From assembly GCF_007746795.1 (NCBI RefSeq), contig NZ_CP036343.1, positions 6,825,029 to 6,889,028 on the forward strand: DNA of 64,000 bases. The letters run 5' to 3'. Of this stretch, positions 53,562-63,551 are shown in pieces. This stretch comes from Gimesia algae. Lineage in GTDB: Bacteria; Planctomycetota; Planctomycetia; Planctomycetales; Planctomycetaceae. Made by a program: the position numbers and the translations under genes. The notes below the pieces were generated by a model. That model saw nothing but the letters and a program-made list of their open reading frames with translations, was not told the DNA's origin and searched no databases. How positions within the stretch are numbered: the first letter of the stretch is position 1; each line of letters begins with the position of its first letter.

Positions 53562-54764
53562 TCAGGGAACATACCTGTACGCGCCCCTGTTTTCTTCAGC
53601 GATTCGTTTCAACAATGGCTCGCCAGACTTATTTTGAAAGGCAATCGTATGGATTGCTATGTTACCGGTGTTGTTAGTTTTGATAAGATCCGCAATTTTT
53701 GAATCGAAAACGCCGTCGGTCATCAGGAAAATGGCATCAGGTGAAAGCGACAACGCGCGCAACAAGGCTGCCTGAGGTTTTGTCCCACCACTCATATGAA
53801 ATCCGTCAACCCACTTTTCCAACTGTTCCACATTCTCATCTGTGGCTGGCAGTGGACGAGGGGCTGCTTTGGCCGGGAAAAACATGGGATAATCCTGGTC
53901 TGAGAAAAAGATGACATAAAAGCTCTGTTTGAGATTCAACTGGCTGATTGATTTCTTCAGTTCCTCTTTGGTCAGTTTCATCGGTGAGCCGGACATGCTA
54001 CCCGAACAGTCAACGACATACACAAAAACTGGCCCTTTGGCTTCAATTCCAAAAAACCTCGCTGTCCCGACCGAAAAGGAAGGTGGGATATCTGCCGGAG
54101 TCATTGCACCCTTAGTAGTTACCGGTGGCGGAGGAAGACTGCTTGAGGACGTTGTTTCCACAGGTGAAGGATCGACTGAAGGCTGAGGCGTTGCCGGTGA
54201 AGTTCCTTCAGTTGAATTTGAGGATTCTGACTGAGCCCCCTCTGTCTGTTTATTTCCAGACGTAGCTGAACCCGCTCCCTGACTGCCGGACGAGCTGCCT
54301 GACGGACTACCGGAGGGGCCGCTGAGAAACATCCAGTAAATCAGGCACAACAACAGGATCAGAATGAACGCACCGACCAGTACTGCCAGTATCAGTTTCT
54401 GACGCCTCTGCTGTATAGCGGCACGGTTGACAGACGAATCGGGAACACGCCTGGGTAATTCCTGCGAGGGACCATCGGTCGTTCGCTGCGGAGATGACTT
54501 TTCGATTCTTTCTGATTCGCCTTGAGGGACTGGACGCCTCGCAATGCCTGTAATCTCACGTTGAGACTGCGTTCCTGCTGCCCGGACAGTACTTTCCCGC
54601 TGCTTGCGTATCACTGGTAGCTGTTCAATTTGAAGCCAGCTTCCCTGCTCTCCTTCGCGTACCAGATGTCCCGCATCTAACTGCCCCTGACTCTGGAGAT
54701 AGAGCAGTTCCTCAGTTGAGTAGGGTCCCTCCACGCGATTCTTGATTTTCAGATAAAAGTGCAC
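53562..54764 (-). CDS. GYF_2 and VWA domain membrane protein
   Basis: 400 residues. An N-terminal GYF_2-like domain (FYLKIKNRVEGPYSTEELLY), a basic linker, one membrane helix (about 124-147) and a long Ser/Gly/Pro-rich stalk precede a VWA domain with a complete MIDAS motif (YVVDCSGSMSGSP, about 249-261), a Thr loop (MSGGTKPQAALLRALS) and IFLMTDGVFD. The VWA part faces outside the cytoplasm. It heads the minus arm of the cluster, 80 bp before protein B. The shared GYF domain links it to the plus-arm GYF-TM2 protein. Confidence 0.85.
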   Translation of the reverse strand: MHFYLKIKNRVEGPYSTEELLYLQSQGQLDAGHLVREGEQGSWLQIEQLPVIRKQRESTVRAAGTQSQREITGIARRPVPQGESERIEKSSPQRTTDGPSQELPRRVPDSSVNRAAIQQRRQKLILAVLVGAFILILLLCLIYWMFLSGPSGSPSGSSSGSQGAGSATSGNKQTEGAQSESSNSTEGTSPATPQPSVDPSPVETTSSSSLPPPPVTTKGAMTPADIPPSFSVGTARFFGIEAKGPVFVYVVDCSGSMSGSPMKLTKEELKKSISQLNLKQSFYVIFFSDQDYPMFFPAKAAPRPLPATDENVEQLEKWVDGFHMSGGTKPQAALLRALSLSPDAIFLMTDGVFDSKIADLIKTNNTGNIAIHTIAFQNKSGEPLLKRIAEENRGAYRYVP

Positions 54765-54959
54765 TATTTAATCCCGCTGTTTCGCAAGTGTGTTTCAAGC
54801 CTACTCTGTTTACAGGATACACTTTTTTTGAGATCTTTCTATACAATATGTGGACACAATCAACCTGCTCATCACAAGAACTTACAAAAGCAGCAGAGAC
54901 ACTCACTTACCAGCTGTTTCAGTTCATCATATTGTCGGAGTCCGCCGAAATTTTCTAAC

Positions 54960-55069
54960 TAGTGCTTTGTCAAGCTACAAATTGAGGGTTGGGGGGTGTT
55001 ATTTACGTGCTCCGTTGTCGCACTCTCGTGATATCTATCAACCCAAATTTTTAAAATGACACTCCACTA
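54960..55069. repeat. MITE-like repeat, copy 2
   Basis: 110 bp, nearly the same as 17671-17779, starting TAGTGCTTTGTCA and ending TGACACTCCACTA. Flanked by C on the left and G on the right, so the borders read CTAG on both sides. It lies between the VWA gene and the transketolase gene. Confidence 0.85.
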
Positions 55070-55223
55070 GAGCGCATCACATTTAACCATAGCGTCTCTC
55101 AATCTATGAACACGTTGCAAATGGCTCTGAAGACGCTACAGAAAACTGGACGCAGTCTAGATTTCATTCAGGTGGCACGTCAGCCAGTGGTGAGACCGAC
55201 ATGCATTATCACTCCTCCTTCGA

Positions 55224-57248
55224 TTACTTCAGCAAAGCGAATGCCCGCTCGCAGACGTTTTCAACGGTAAAGCCATATTCCCGCATCACAGTCTCTCCCG
55301 GCGCTGAGGCACCAAAGCCAGTGATGCCAATCGCAGCAGTCTGGGAACCGAAATAAGTCTCCCAGCCTAAAGTCGAACCAGCTTCAATGGCAAGCAGAGG
55401 CACACCGGGTAGGACGACCTGATGCCGATACGATTCCGGTTGAGCCGCAAACAGTTCCCAGCAAGGCAGGCTGACGACCCGCGCCCGGACTCCTTCACCG
55501 GCAAGCTGCTTTTGTGCTTCCAGCGCCAGGTGGACTTCGGACCCTGTCCCGACCAGGATCAGATCGGGTGTCCCGTTACCATCAGCTTCAGCCAGAACAT
55601 ACCCCCCCTGCGATACACCGGTCGGGAGACTCGGATAGTGTTCCAGGTCGAGGATCGGAAGTTTCTGTCTGGTCAATATCAACGCCACTGGACCATTCCG
55701 ACGCCCCACAGCAACGCGCCAGGCTTCAACGGTTTCGTTGGCGTCAGCGGGCCGGATGACAAACAGATTGGGAACGGAGCGCAGGCAAAGGAGTTGTTCG
55801 ATCGGCTGATGGGTCGGGCCATCCTCACCCATACCGATGCTGTCATGAGTGAAGACGTAAATTACGGGCAAGCCGTTAAGCGCCGCCAGCCGCATTGGAG
55901 GACGCATATAATCACTGAAAACCAGAAAAGTGGCGCCGTAAGGAATCAGACCCTGATGATATGCCATACCGTTAAGAATGGCGCCCATAGAATGCTCGCG
56001 GATGCCGAAATGCATATTGCGTCCCTCCCGCTCATTCGACTGAAAGGTACCAACGCCTTCCATAAATGTTTGTGTGCTGGGTGCGAGGTCAGCAGAACCA
56101 CCCATTAACTCAGGCAATCGTGGTGCAATTGCGTTAATACATTTTCCCGATGCGGCACGGGTCGCCAGCGCGCCGCTCTCTGCGGTGAAAGTCGGCAGAG
56201 ACGCGTCCCAGTCTGCAGGCAACATTCCGCCCATGATCCGGTTGAACTCTGCGGCCAGCTCAGGATGCGCTTTGCCGTACGCCGCAATTTTTGCTTCCCA
56301 TGCGCCTTGCAAGTCCTTTCCCCTGGTGACGGCCTGTCGGAAATGATCCAGGGCCTCAGCGGGAAGATGAAACGCAGGTTCTGCGGGCCAGCCGAGGCGT
56401 TCCTTGGTCAACTGCACTTCATCCACTCCCAGTGGCTCACCGTGAGCCGACGCACTGTCCTGCTTGTGCGGGCTGCCATAGCCGATGTGCGTTCTGACAG
56501 CAATCAGCGACGGCTGGTCTGTCTGTTCCCGCGCGGCCTGGATCGCTGCTGTTACAGCCTCCAGATCGTTTCCATCCGCAACATGCTGGACGTGCCAGCC
56601 GAAGGCAACAAAGCGGGCGCAGCGATCCTCCGTGAAGGCAATCTCCGTGTTCCCTTCGATCGTGATGTGATTGTCGGCATACAGTACAACGAGTTTGCCA
56701 AGCCCCAGGTGCCCTGCCAGGGAACCCGCCTCCGAAGCAATACCTTCCATCAGGTCGCCATCACTGGCAAGCACGTATGTGAAATGATCTACGACGGTGT
56801 GATCGGGCCGGTTAAATCGCGCCGCCAGATGGGTCTCCGTGATTGCCATCCCGACTGCATTGGCAAATCCCTGTCCCAGTGGTCCGGTCGTTGCTTCCAC
56901 ACCCGGAGTCATACCGTACTCCGGATGCCCCGGGGTTTTGCTTTCCCACTGCCGAAACTGTTTCAATTCATCCAGTGACAAGTCATATCCCGTGACATGC
57001 AGCAGCGCATAGAGCAGTGCGCATCCATGGCCGGCCGAAAGCACGAAACGGTCGCGGTCGGGCCAACTTGGATCGGCGGGGTTGATCTGGAGAAAGCGGT
57101 CCCACAAAGCATAAGCCATGGCGGCAGATCCCAGCGGCAGACCTGGATGCCCGGATCCCGCTTTCTGTACCATGTCTACCGACAGCAGACGTAACGTATT
57201 GACACAAAGCTCGTCCAGAGCTTCTGAAGAAATCGCAGCGGGGGTCAT
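55224..57248 (-). CDS. tkt: Transketolase
   Basis: 674 residues, full length. It transfers two-carbon units between sugar phosphates in the pentose phosphate and related pathways, using thiamine diphosphate and Mg. Motifs: the N-terminal [17 protein letters not shown]; the cofactor-binding [20 protein letters not shown], with the Mg-binding site continuing at DNHITIEG; and in the pyrimidine domain [18 protein letters not shown] (catalytic Glu), [20 protein letters not shown] and [15 protein letters not shown] lies upstream of the ATG. It is the last gene of the minus-strand sugar island. Confidence 0.96.
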   Translation of the reverse strand: MTPAAISSEALDELCVNTLRLLSVDMVQKAGSGHPGLPLGSAAMAYALWDRFLQINPADPSWPDRDRFVLSAGHGCALLYALLHVTGYDLSLDELKQFRQWESKTPGHPEYGMTPGVEATTGPLGQGFANAVGMAITETHLAARFNRPDHTVVDHFTYVLASDGDLMEGIASEAGSLAGHLGLGKLVVLYADNHITIEGNTEIAFTEDRCARFVAFGWHVQHVADGNDLEAVTAAIQAAREQTDQPSLIAVRTHIGYGSPHKQDSASAHGEPLGVDEVQLTKERLGWPAEPAFHLPAEALDHFRQAVTRGKDLQGAWEAKIAAYGKAHPELAAEFNRIMGGMLPADWDASLPTFTAESGALATRAASGKCINAIAPRLPELMGGSADLAPSTQTFMEGVGTFQSNEREGRNMHFGIREHSMGAILNGMAYHQGLIPYGATFLVFSDYMRPPMRLAALNGLPVIYVFTHDSIGMGEDGPTHQPIEQLLCLRSVPNLFVIRPADANETVEAWRVAVGRRNGPVALILTRQKLPILDLEHYPSLPTGVSQGGYVLAEADGNGTPDLILVGTGSEVHLALEAQKQLAGEGVRARVVSLPCWELFAAQPESYRHQVVLPGVPLLAIEAGSTLGWETYFGSQTAAIGITGFGASAPGETVMREYGFTVENVCERAFALLK

Positions 57249-57342
57249 ATGTAATTGCCTTTAAAAAGTTCGTTTTTCAAATAATTATATTCATTTCTCA
57301 CAATCATTGCAGGCGCTGTGACTGATCAAATTTAGAAAGCTC

Positions 57343-58983
57343 TCAGTTCTTCTTCAGCTTCCTGTAGCGACGAATGAGGCAATTCGTGGAGGAATCGTGA
57401 TTGAGTTCTGGTTCTGTCTGGCTTTCAAGCTCTGGAGTAATACGCTGGGCCAGCGCCTTGCCGAGCTCGACCCCCCACTGGTCGAACGAGTCGATATTCC
57501 AGATGGCGCCCTGGGTGAAAACCGAATGTTCATAGAGTGCGATCAGCTTGCCGAGTATTTCTGGCGTGAGTCGCTCGATAAGAATCGTATTCGACGGGCG
57601 GTTGCCTTCGAATACTCGATGCGGTACGAGTCGGTCCGGCGTACCCTCTGCCTGAACCTGCTCGGACGTCTTACCAAAAGCCAGCGCCTCAGCTTGCGCG
57701 AAGACATTTGCCAGGAGCATATCATGATGCCTCCCGAGCGGATTGAGTGGTTGCCCGAACGCGATGAAATCGCAGGGGATGAGCCGGGTGCCCTGATGGA
57801 TTAACTGGTAAAATGAATGCTGGCCGTTAGTGCCCGGTTCACCCCAGTAAACTGGTCCGGTATCATAGTCAACATGGGTCCCATTAAGTGTGACATGTTT
57901 GCCACTGCTTTCCATCGTCAGTTGCTGCAGATAGGCCGGGAATCGTTTCAGATACTGTTCGTAGGGCAGAATGGCAACGGTCTGTGCTTTCAAAAAGTTG
58001 GTGTTCCAGATGGTCAGCAGCCCTAAGATCACCGGCAGGTTTTCCGCGAACGCTGCCGTGCGGAAGTGCTCGTCCATCTGATGGAACCCGTCCAGCATTG
58101 CCAGGAAATGCTCGGAGCCAATCGCCAGCATCGTGGAAAGACCAATTGCCGAGTCCATCGAATAACGTCCACCGACCCAGTCCCAGAACTCGAACATATT
58201 TCCGGTGTCGATGCCGAACTCAGACACTTTCTCAGCATTCGTCGAAACGGCGACAAAATGCTTAGCGACTGCTTTAGTATCACCGCCGAGACCTGCGAGT
58301 AACCAGTCGCGCGCACTGTGAGCGTTGGTCATCGTCTCGGCTGTGGTAAAGGTTTTCGAGGAAATGATGAAGAGTGTTTCCGCCGGATCAAGATCACGCG
58401 TTGCTTCTGCCAGATCGGTACCGTCGACATTGGAGACAAACCGGAAAGTAAGATTGTGATCGCTGTAATACCGGAGCGCTTCGTAAGCCATCACCGGTCC
58501 GAGGTCAGAACCGCCGATACCGATATTGATGATGTTACGGATCCGCTGGCCGGTATGACCCAGCCATGCACCGCTTCGAACCCGATGCGAAAAATCAACC
58601 ATCTTGTCCAGCACGGCGTGAACCTGGGGAACTACGTTTTCACCATCCACGAGGATCGTTGCCCCTTTCGGTGCCCGCAAAGCCACATGCAGAACCGACC
58701 GGTTTTCAGTGAGATTGATTTTGTCTCCCCGAAACATGGCGTCAATGTGTGCGCGCAGGCCCGTTTCCTCTGCCAGATCCAGGAGGAGTTTGAAGGTCTC
58801 ATCGGTGATTCGATTCTTGGAGTAATCGAGATAGAGGCCCAACGCATCAACAGTCAATCGCTCGCCGCGCGCAGGATCGTCGGCAAAGAGCGTCTTGAGA
58901 TGCAGACCCTGGACCTCCTCATAATGAGCCTCGAGCTTCTTCCAGGCCGCACACTCTGAGAGTAACTGGTCGCCGGTCGTCAT
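57343..58983 (-). CDS. pgi: Glucose-6-phosphate isomerase
   Basis: About 546 residues. It interconverts glucose-6-phosphate and fructose-6-phosphate. The phosphoglucoisomerase signatures are present: [73 protein letters not shown] (catalytic His) and [16 protein letters not shown] (catalytic Lys). The ATG at 58983 follows AAAAGGA. It follows the transaldolase remnant; fused tal-pgi genes exist in other bacteria, and here the fusion partner may have been lost. Confidence 0.96.
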   Translation of the reverse strand: MTTGDQLLSECAAWKKLEAHYEEVQGLHLKTLFADDPARGERLTVDALGLYLDYSKNRITDETFKLLLDLAEETGLRAHIDAMFRGDKINLTENRSVLHVALRAPKGATILVDGENVVPQVHAVLDKMVDFSHRVRSGAWLGHTGQRIRNIINIGIGGSDLGPVMAYEALRYYSDHNLTFRFVSNVDGTDLAEATRDLDPAETLFIISSKTFTTAETMTNAHSARDWLLAGLGGDTKAVAKHFVAVSTNAEKVSEFGIDTGNMFEFWDWVGGRYSMDSAIGLSTMLAIGSEHFLAMLDGFHQMDEHFRTAAFAENLPVILGLLTIWNTNFLKAQTVAILPYEQYLKRFPAYLQQLTMESSGKHVTLNGTHVDYDTGPVYWGEPGTNGQHSFYQLIHQGTRLIPCDFIAFGQPLNPLGRHHDMLLANVFAQAEALAFGKTSEQVQAEGTPDRLVPHRVFEGNRPSNTILIERLTPEILGKLIALYEHSVFTQGAIWNIDSFDQWGVELGKALAQRITPELESQTEPELNHDSSTNCLIRRYRKLKKN

Positions 58984-59023
58984 AATTGTATTCCTTTTCG
59001 TTTCTCGTATTAAGTAGTCAAGT

Positions 59024-59212
59024 TCATGAGTCGGCATTCGCAAGAGTTTTCGCTCGTGGCAGCCTGATCGAATTTTTCGGGTTCGAGGTCAGCCCTGTCA
59101 CCGGGAGTTCGTTGATACTGCGCTGAAGTCTTCCGCTGGTAAGTAAATCACAAGTAATACCGTCGAGCCAGAGACTTTGCCCCCGATGGTGGAGTTTTTG
59201 AGTCGCTTTCAA
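59024..59212 (-). pseudogene. Transaldolase N-terminal stub
   Basis: The minus strand reads LHHRGQSLWLDGITCDLLTS and [19 protein letters not shown], the first beta strand and loop of transaldolase (usual form: L...GQSLWLD.I.R.LL..G.L...I....V.GLTSNP). About 45 of some 360 codons survive, then an unrelated tail and a stop. The TTG at 59212 overlaps the malQ stop, keeping the original operon spacing. The stub lacks the Schiff-base Lys and cannot work. Confidence 0.8.
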
Positions 59213-60795
59213 AATGTTACCTCCGGATCTGGCTGGGAATCAAGTGCTGGTTGTAAAGCGGGCAGGCGCTGGGACATTGCCGTCATTTCCCGCAACGATT
59301 GAAATGCAGACGGGGACAACATCTCTTCTGTGCAGCGCCAGCGCCAATTTCCTTCGCTTTGACCGGGCACGTTCATTCGGGCATCCTCTCCCAGGTTGAG
59401 CAAATCCTGCAGCGGCATCACTGCCAGCGCCGCCACGGAAGACCACGCCAGATGCAACAATGCCGCTGTGGCTTCGCTGCTCTCGATCGAGGGACGCTCC
59501 AGATACTGAGATACAATTTTTCGTTGATCGTCGCTCAATGTTTCGTACCACCCGCGCGTGGTATTATTGTCATGAGTACCGGTATACACGACGGTATTCG
59601 AAACGTAGTTACGAGGAAGGTATGGATTATCAGTTTCACCATCAAAGGCGAACTGGAGAACGCGTGTTCCAGGCAAGTGAAACTGATCGCGAAGTGCACC
59701 CACGTCCGGCGTAATAATTCCCAGGTCCTCCGCAATGAATGGCAGACCATCGAGTTCTTGCTGGACCGAACTGAAATAATCACTGCCAGGTCCGGGCACC
59801 CATGCACCTGATAAGGCCGTCGCAGCATCTGCCTCTATATGCCAGGCAGCTGCAAATCCACGAAAATGGTCCAGTCTGATCAGATCGACATGAGCCAGTA
59901 ATGCACGCACGCGGTCGATGCACCATTTGTAGCCAGCCTGACGCATCGCATCCCAGTCATAGACGGGATTGCCCCAGAGTTGGCCATCAGCGCTGAAGTA
60001 ATCGGGAGGGACACCGGCTACAAATTGCGGCTGTAAATGTTCGTCGAGCAGAAATAGTTCCGGATGAGCCCAGACATCGCTTGAGTCGGGAGAAACAAAA
60101 AACGGCAGATCGCCGATCAGACGTACGCCCCTGCTTTCGGCATATTTCTTCAGGCAATTCGCTTGCCGGAAAATCAGGAACTGTGCCAGGCGAATCTGAT
60201 CGATTTCTTTCGACAAAGTACGCCGCGCCTGCTCCAGGGCAACCGGCTCCCGTCTGACCAGTTCGAGCGGCCAATTGAGGTAACTCGCGCCCTGGTGCAT
60301 GGTTTGCAGGGCCTGAAATAAAGCAAAATCATCCAGCCAGTGCCGTTCTTGTTGACAGAATTGCTCAAAGGCGGGTTTCAGAACGTGTCCGCGTCTATTG
60401 TTAAAGTGGGTCCAGACCGATTTGAGTAATTGATGTTTGAATGTGTTGACAACATCGTAGTCAACGTTGGTTTGTGAAAAAGAGTATCCGGCAGTATCGC
60501 TTTCCTCCAGCAGTCCATCCGCGATCAGATCGTCTGGACTGACCAGAAGCCAGTTGCCGGCGAACGAAGACAGGGGTTGATATGGCGAACTTCCGTACCC
60601 TGTCGGCCCCAGAGGTAAGATTTGCCACCAGGTTTGACCCGCTTCTTGAAGACGATCAACCCAGCCCCGTGCCTGCGGTCCCAGATCACCGATCCCGTAT
60701 GGCGAGGGAAGTGAAGTAACATGCAACAATACGCCGGAAGCCCGGTAATCTGGCGGAAACGGAGGTAAACTCGTCCGGAAACTACGTTCGCTCAT
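59209..60795 (-). CDS. malQ: 4-alpha-glucanotransferase (amylomaltase, GH77)
   Basis: 528 residues. It disproportionates alpha-1,4-glucans in glycogen and maltodextrin use. Motifs: ASGVLLHVTSLPSPYGIGDL, WWQILPLGPTGYGSSPYQPL, HVDLIRLDHFRGF (catalytic Asp), LPFIAEDLGIITPDVGAL (catalytic Glu) and VYTGTHDNNTTRGWYE. Full length for the short bacterial type. AAGGA precedes the ATG. It lies between the phosphatase and transaldolase-stub genes. Confidence 0.95.
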   Translation of the reverse strand: MSERSFRTSLPPFPPDYRASGVLLHVTSLPSPYGIGDLGPQARGWVDRLQEAGQTWWQILPLGPTGYGSSPYQPLSSFAGNWLLVSPDDLIADGLLEESDTAGYSFSQTNVDYDVVNTFKHQLLKSVWTHFNNRRGHVLKPAFEQFCQQERHWLDDFALFQALQTMHQGASYLNWPLELVRREPVALEQARRTLSKEIDQIRLAQFLIFRQANCLKKYAESRGVRLIGDLPFFVSPDSSDVWAHPELFLLDEHLQPQFVAGVPPDYFSADGQLWGNPVYDWDAMRQAGYKWCIDRVRALLAHVDLIRLDHFRGFAAAWHIEADAATALSGAWVPGPGSDYFSSVQQELDGLPFIAEDLGIITPDVGALRDQFHLPGTRVLQFAFDGETDNPYLPRNYVSNTVVYTGTHDNNTTRGWYETLSDDQRKIVSQYLERPSIESSEATAALLHLAWSSVAALAVMPLQDLLNLGEDARMNVPGQSEGNWRWRCTEEMLSPSAFQSLREMTAMSQRLPALQPALDSQPDPEVTF

Positions 60796-60903
60796 GTTTT
60801 TCCTTATGTCCGGGCTCGAATTCGCGTGCGGCTGATGGTGTTGTTGTGAGATAATCCGCGCAGACCGGCGGCCAGGGTTGTTATACCATAACTGGTGTTT
60901 TTC

Positions 60904-61509
60904 TCAATTGCCTGCGTGATTACAATCGTTCCAGAGCCGGATCACCGGATCTTGCCGGCCATGGTGATACCCCAGAATACTCAATGCTGTTGTGTTGAGA
61001 AAAAAGTGTCGGCCGATTGCTGCATTCAGGCCCAGCCAGCGCGCAGCGAGCATAAGCAGAAAATGACCGTGAGAAAAGAGCAAGACGTTACCCTCAACGG
61101 TGCGAAGTCGATCAATGACTCGATCAGCTCTGGCGGACACTTCTGCAACCGACTCGCCACCCGGACAACCGTCGCGAAATAGCTCCCAGCCGGGCCGTTG
61201 CAGGTCAATTTCTATAGAGGTCATGCCTTCGTAATCGCCATAGTTCCATTCGACGAGATCATCATCCACACCTGCAATCGTACCAAAACCGGACAATTCA
61301 CATGTATGAGAAGCGCGTTGTAGCGGACTGGTGAATACGCGGGCAAAGGTCTCTGATTTAAGTCGTTCGCCAAGTCGGCGGGCGTTAAGCGCACCGCGTT
61401 CCGTCAACGGCAGATCGGTCAAGCCTGTATGTTGGCCTGAGATGCTCCAGGATGTCTCACCATGTCGCGCGAGATAAATCAGAGGTAGCGGTTGAACTTC
61501 GTCGCTCAT
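60904..61509 (-). CDS. Histidine phosphatase (phosphoglycerate mutase-like)
   Basis: 201 residues. The catalytic LARHGETSWSISGQHTG motif near the start carries the phosphorylated His, and FTSPLQRASHTCEL, VEWNYGDYEGMTSIEI, CPGGESVAEVSARADRVIDR and LLFSHGHFLLMLAARWLGL (second His) follow. It resembles GpmB/CobC-type phosphatases, so it may be a sugar-phosphate phosphatase rather than a true mutase. Part of the sugar-metabolism island. Confidence 0.9.
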   Translation of the reverse strand: MSDEVQPLPLIYLARHGETSWSISGQHTGLTDLPLTERGALNARRLGERLKSETFARVFTSPLQRASHTCELSGFGTIAGVDDDLVEWNYGDYEGMTSIEIDLQRPGWELFRDGCPGGESVAEVSARADRVIDRLRTVEGNVLLFSHGHFLLMLAARWLGLNAAIGRHFFLNTTALSILGYHHGRQDPVIRLWNDCNHAGN

Positions 61510-61541
61510 TACAGGATTACCTTCACTTCACATCACTTCGT

Positions 61542-61979
61542 TCAAAGAAAACGAGTATCGCTTGACGTCCCAATTGTGTTTGCTCCCGTGGCATAAATCA
61601 TGGCACCGATTTCTCCCTGAGGGACGATTGAACCGGAATAAATCGCATTGTCCGCCTGATGTTCTTCCCAGAACCCGACTACCGCTTTGGTTAATAAGAG
61701 AATCAGAATGATAAAAAAGTCCACCCAATGCTGGGCCACCGCTGACAGAACCACGGCTGCTTCGATCATCCAGGGGATTGGTCCCCAGAAATAGCTCAGG
61801 AATTGCAGCAGCGGACTGGTTTCTTTTTCGATAATTTCGTTGGGACCATATTGGGCCAACCGTTTCTCCGCCTCGGCTTGTGTGAGGCCCTCCGGCGATG
61901 ATTCCAGTTTCTGTTCCACTTCCGACAGGGGCAGGGATTTCAGACCGTCGTTTGCCTGGGGTTGCTGGCCTGTTTTCAT
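61542..61979 (-). pseudogene. Internally deleted fragment of a P-type H+-ATPase
   Basis: The frame begins like a plasma-membrane-type H+-ATPase: SSPEGLTQAEAEKRLAQYGP, NEI, WGPIPWMIEAAVVLSAVAQH, WVDFFIILILLLTKAVVGFW and EEHQADNAI. It then jumps in frame to YSGSIVPQGEIGAMIYATGA NT, leaving out some 70 residues of the actuator domain. It ends 10 codons later without the phosphorylation site DKTGT. About 145 of some 800 codons remain. Deletions have removed nearly all of the gene. Confidence 0.85.
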
Positions 61980-62131
61980 CCCTCTCTACTTTCTATCGCC
62001 GATTTCCTGGACGCTCAGGCAAATAAACACGCACACGTGACTTCAATTAAACACTGATGGCAATGAAACGTGTTGCCGCTGGTTCGCAAATCTGATATTC
62101 CGTCGGGTTGAGATAGTGAGTTGACTTCCTG

Positions 62132-62356
62132 CTATTCTCCAGCGTCGATGGCTGCCGGCGGTTGCGGTGTGTCGGCAGGTTGCTCTGACAAATCCATAGT
62201 CATTACATAGACGACCATACCTGCGAGCATCAAAATCACAGCGACATAAGTTCGCCAGTCACGGTGCGCCCCTTTCCAGTAAGATGGATGACCTTGATGA
62301 TGAGCGTTGCCTTTTGAGTCGCTGTGCTGATCTTGTTTGTGCTTAGATTGATTCAT
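62132..62356 (-). CDS. Small single-pass membrane protein
   Basis: 74 residues: a His/Gln/Lys-rich N-terminus (HKQDQHSDSKGNAHHQGH), one membrane helix (WRTYVAVILMLAGMVVYVMT) and a Pro-rich tail. I recognise no family and do not know the role; I recall similar small proteins near stress or transport genes. A possible GGGA ribosome-binding site precedes the ATG. Confidence 0.6.
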   Translation of the reverse strand: MNQSKHKQDQHSDSKGNAHHQGHPSYWKGAHRDWRTYVAVILMLAGMVVYVMTMDLSEQPADTPQPPAAIDAGE

Positions 62357-62523
62357 AGGGTCCCTGTTTTCTCGTTTATTGGTTCAGATCCTCTGCATCA
62401 CATTACATTATCCCGCAGTTTGCTGGGCTCAAAGGTTATTTAAGTGATAATCGTCAGGGATCATAAAAGTATTATATTCCAAATCCTGCTGCCAGAAGAC
62501 TCATCAAAGCCACACTTTACGGA

Positions 62524-62904
62524 TTAGCCACATTTTGATGATTTGTGTCGGGACAATCTAACAAAGTAGCGTGGCGAGCAGAATCGGTCAGTAGAGCGGC
62601 GGTAATGCTGTAAATCCTTGAGCTGCTGTTTCAGGTAGACCCCTTTATCGCCGGTCTGCGGCAGGCGGACGATTACGTCCATTACAAGATGAAAACGGTC
62701 TAAATCGTTCAACACAGTCATATCGAAGGGGGTCGTAATTGTCCCCTCTTCTTTATAGCCTCGGACGTGAATGTTGTCGTGATTGGTGCGGCGGTAGATC
62801 AGTCGTTGAATCAGCTGGATTGAGCCATCCGACTCGAATAATGCAAACTTGATACTCGACGAGCCACCATTAATCGTCAGGATGAGTTGATCAACTGGTT
62901 TAAT
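62524..62904 (-). pseudogene. Fusion of acetate kinase start with phosphoketolase end
   Basis: One open frame on the minus strand reads [25 protein letters not shown], the nucleotide-binding N-terminus of acetate kinase, then continues without a break into [40 protein letters not shown] and MDV, the C-terminal end of phosphoketolase. The rest of both enzymes (about 1000 codons) is missing. AGGAG stands in front, but the expected start codon is ATT at 62902-62904, probably a mutated ATG. The last 30 codons differ from the family. Confidence 0.8.
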
Positions 62905-63551
62905 GGGAAACTCCTTTCTCGTTCAGCATTCAACCGTTTTATCGCTATCATCGTATCCACTTTTGTCTGGAAATGTCGAGCTAATTGTGCAAAGTGAACT
63001 TTGACGCCCAATCATTTTTTCTTGGACAACTGAGCGAACGATTAAAGACGCACCACATACCAGCCATAGTAATTGGTTCAAGAATTCCTCAATATAAAAT
63101 CAAAAATCTGACATCAGTGATTTTTTATGCCCACAATCCCTGCACGCGTCCTGCAATATCCCTGCATAAGATCAAGTCCATATTCAGCCTGAAGTGGATA
63201 CTCATGACCTGCTCACCCGTCGCTTCCAACAGTCTAAATATTACAGTCTCTGATGTACGGGAAGTCCGGCAACAGATCAGTATTCAGAGAATTCGTCTCT
63301 CCGCTGTGAACCACATCGACCTGATTGTTCTGTAGAGCACAGCAACCAGCGTCTATCGGTCACCTCCCCTACAGCCTACCTGTCTGTTTTTTCGACCGAG
63401 GATGCGATTCTTTCAACACACTCACCAAACGCTCTCTGTATCAACTGCATATATCACGTGAATTCGCAGTCATGTGGTTTGGCACGGCTGTTGCTACAGA
63501 AATTGGCATAACTGGAATGTCTATATGAGCCCCTACAGGAGAACAGACTTC
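62905..63551. other. Intergenic stretch before the last gene
   Basis: About 650 bases with no recognisable gene. Short frames are present but without family resemblance or ribosome-binding sites. An ATG at 63525 is in frame with the following DUF1559 gene. Confidence 0.5.
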
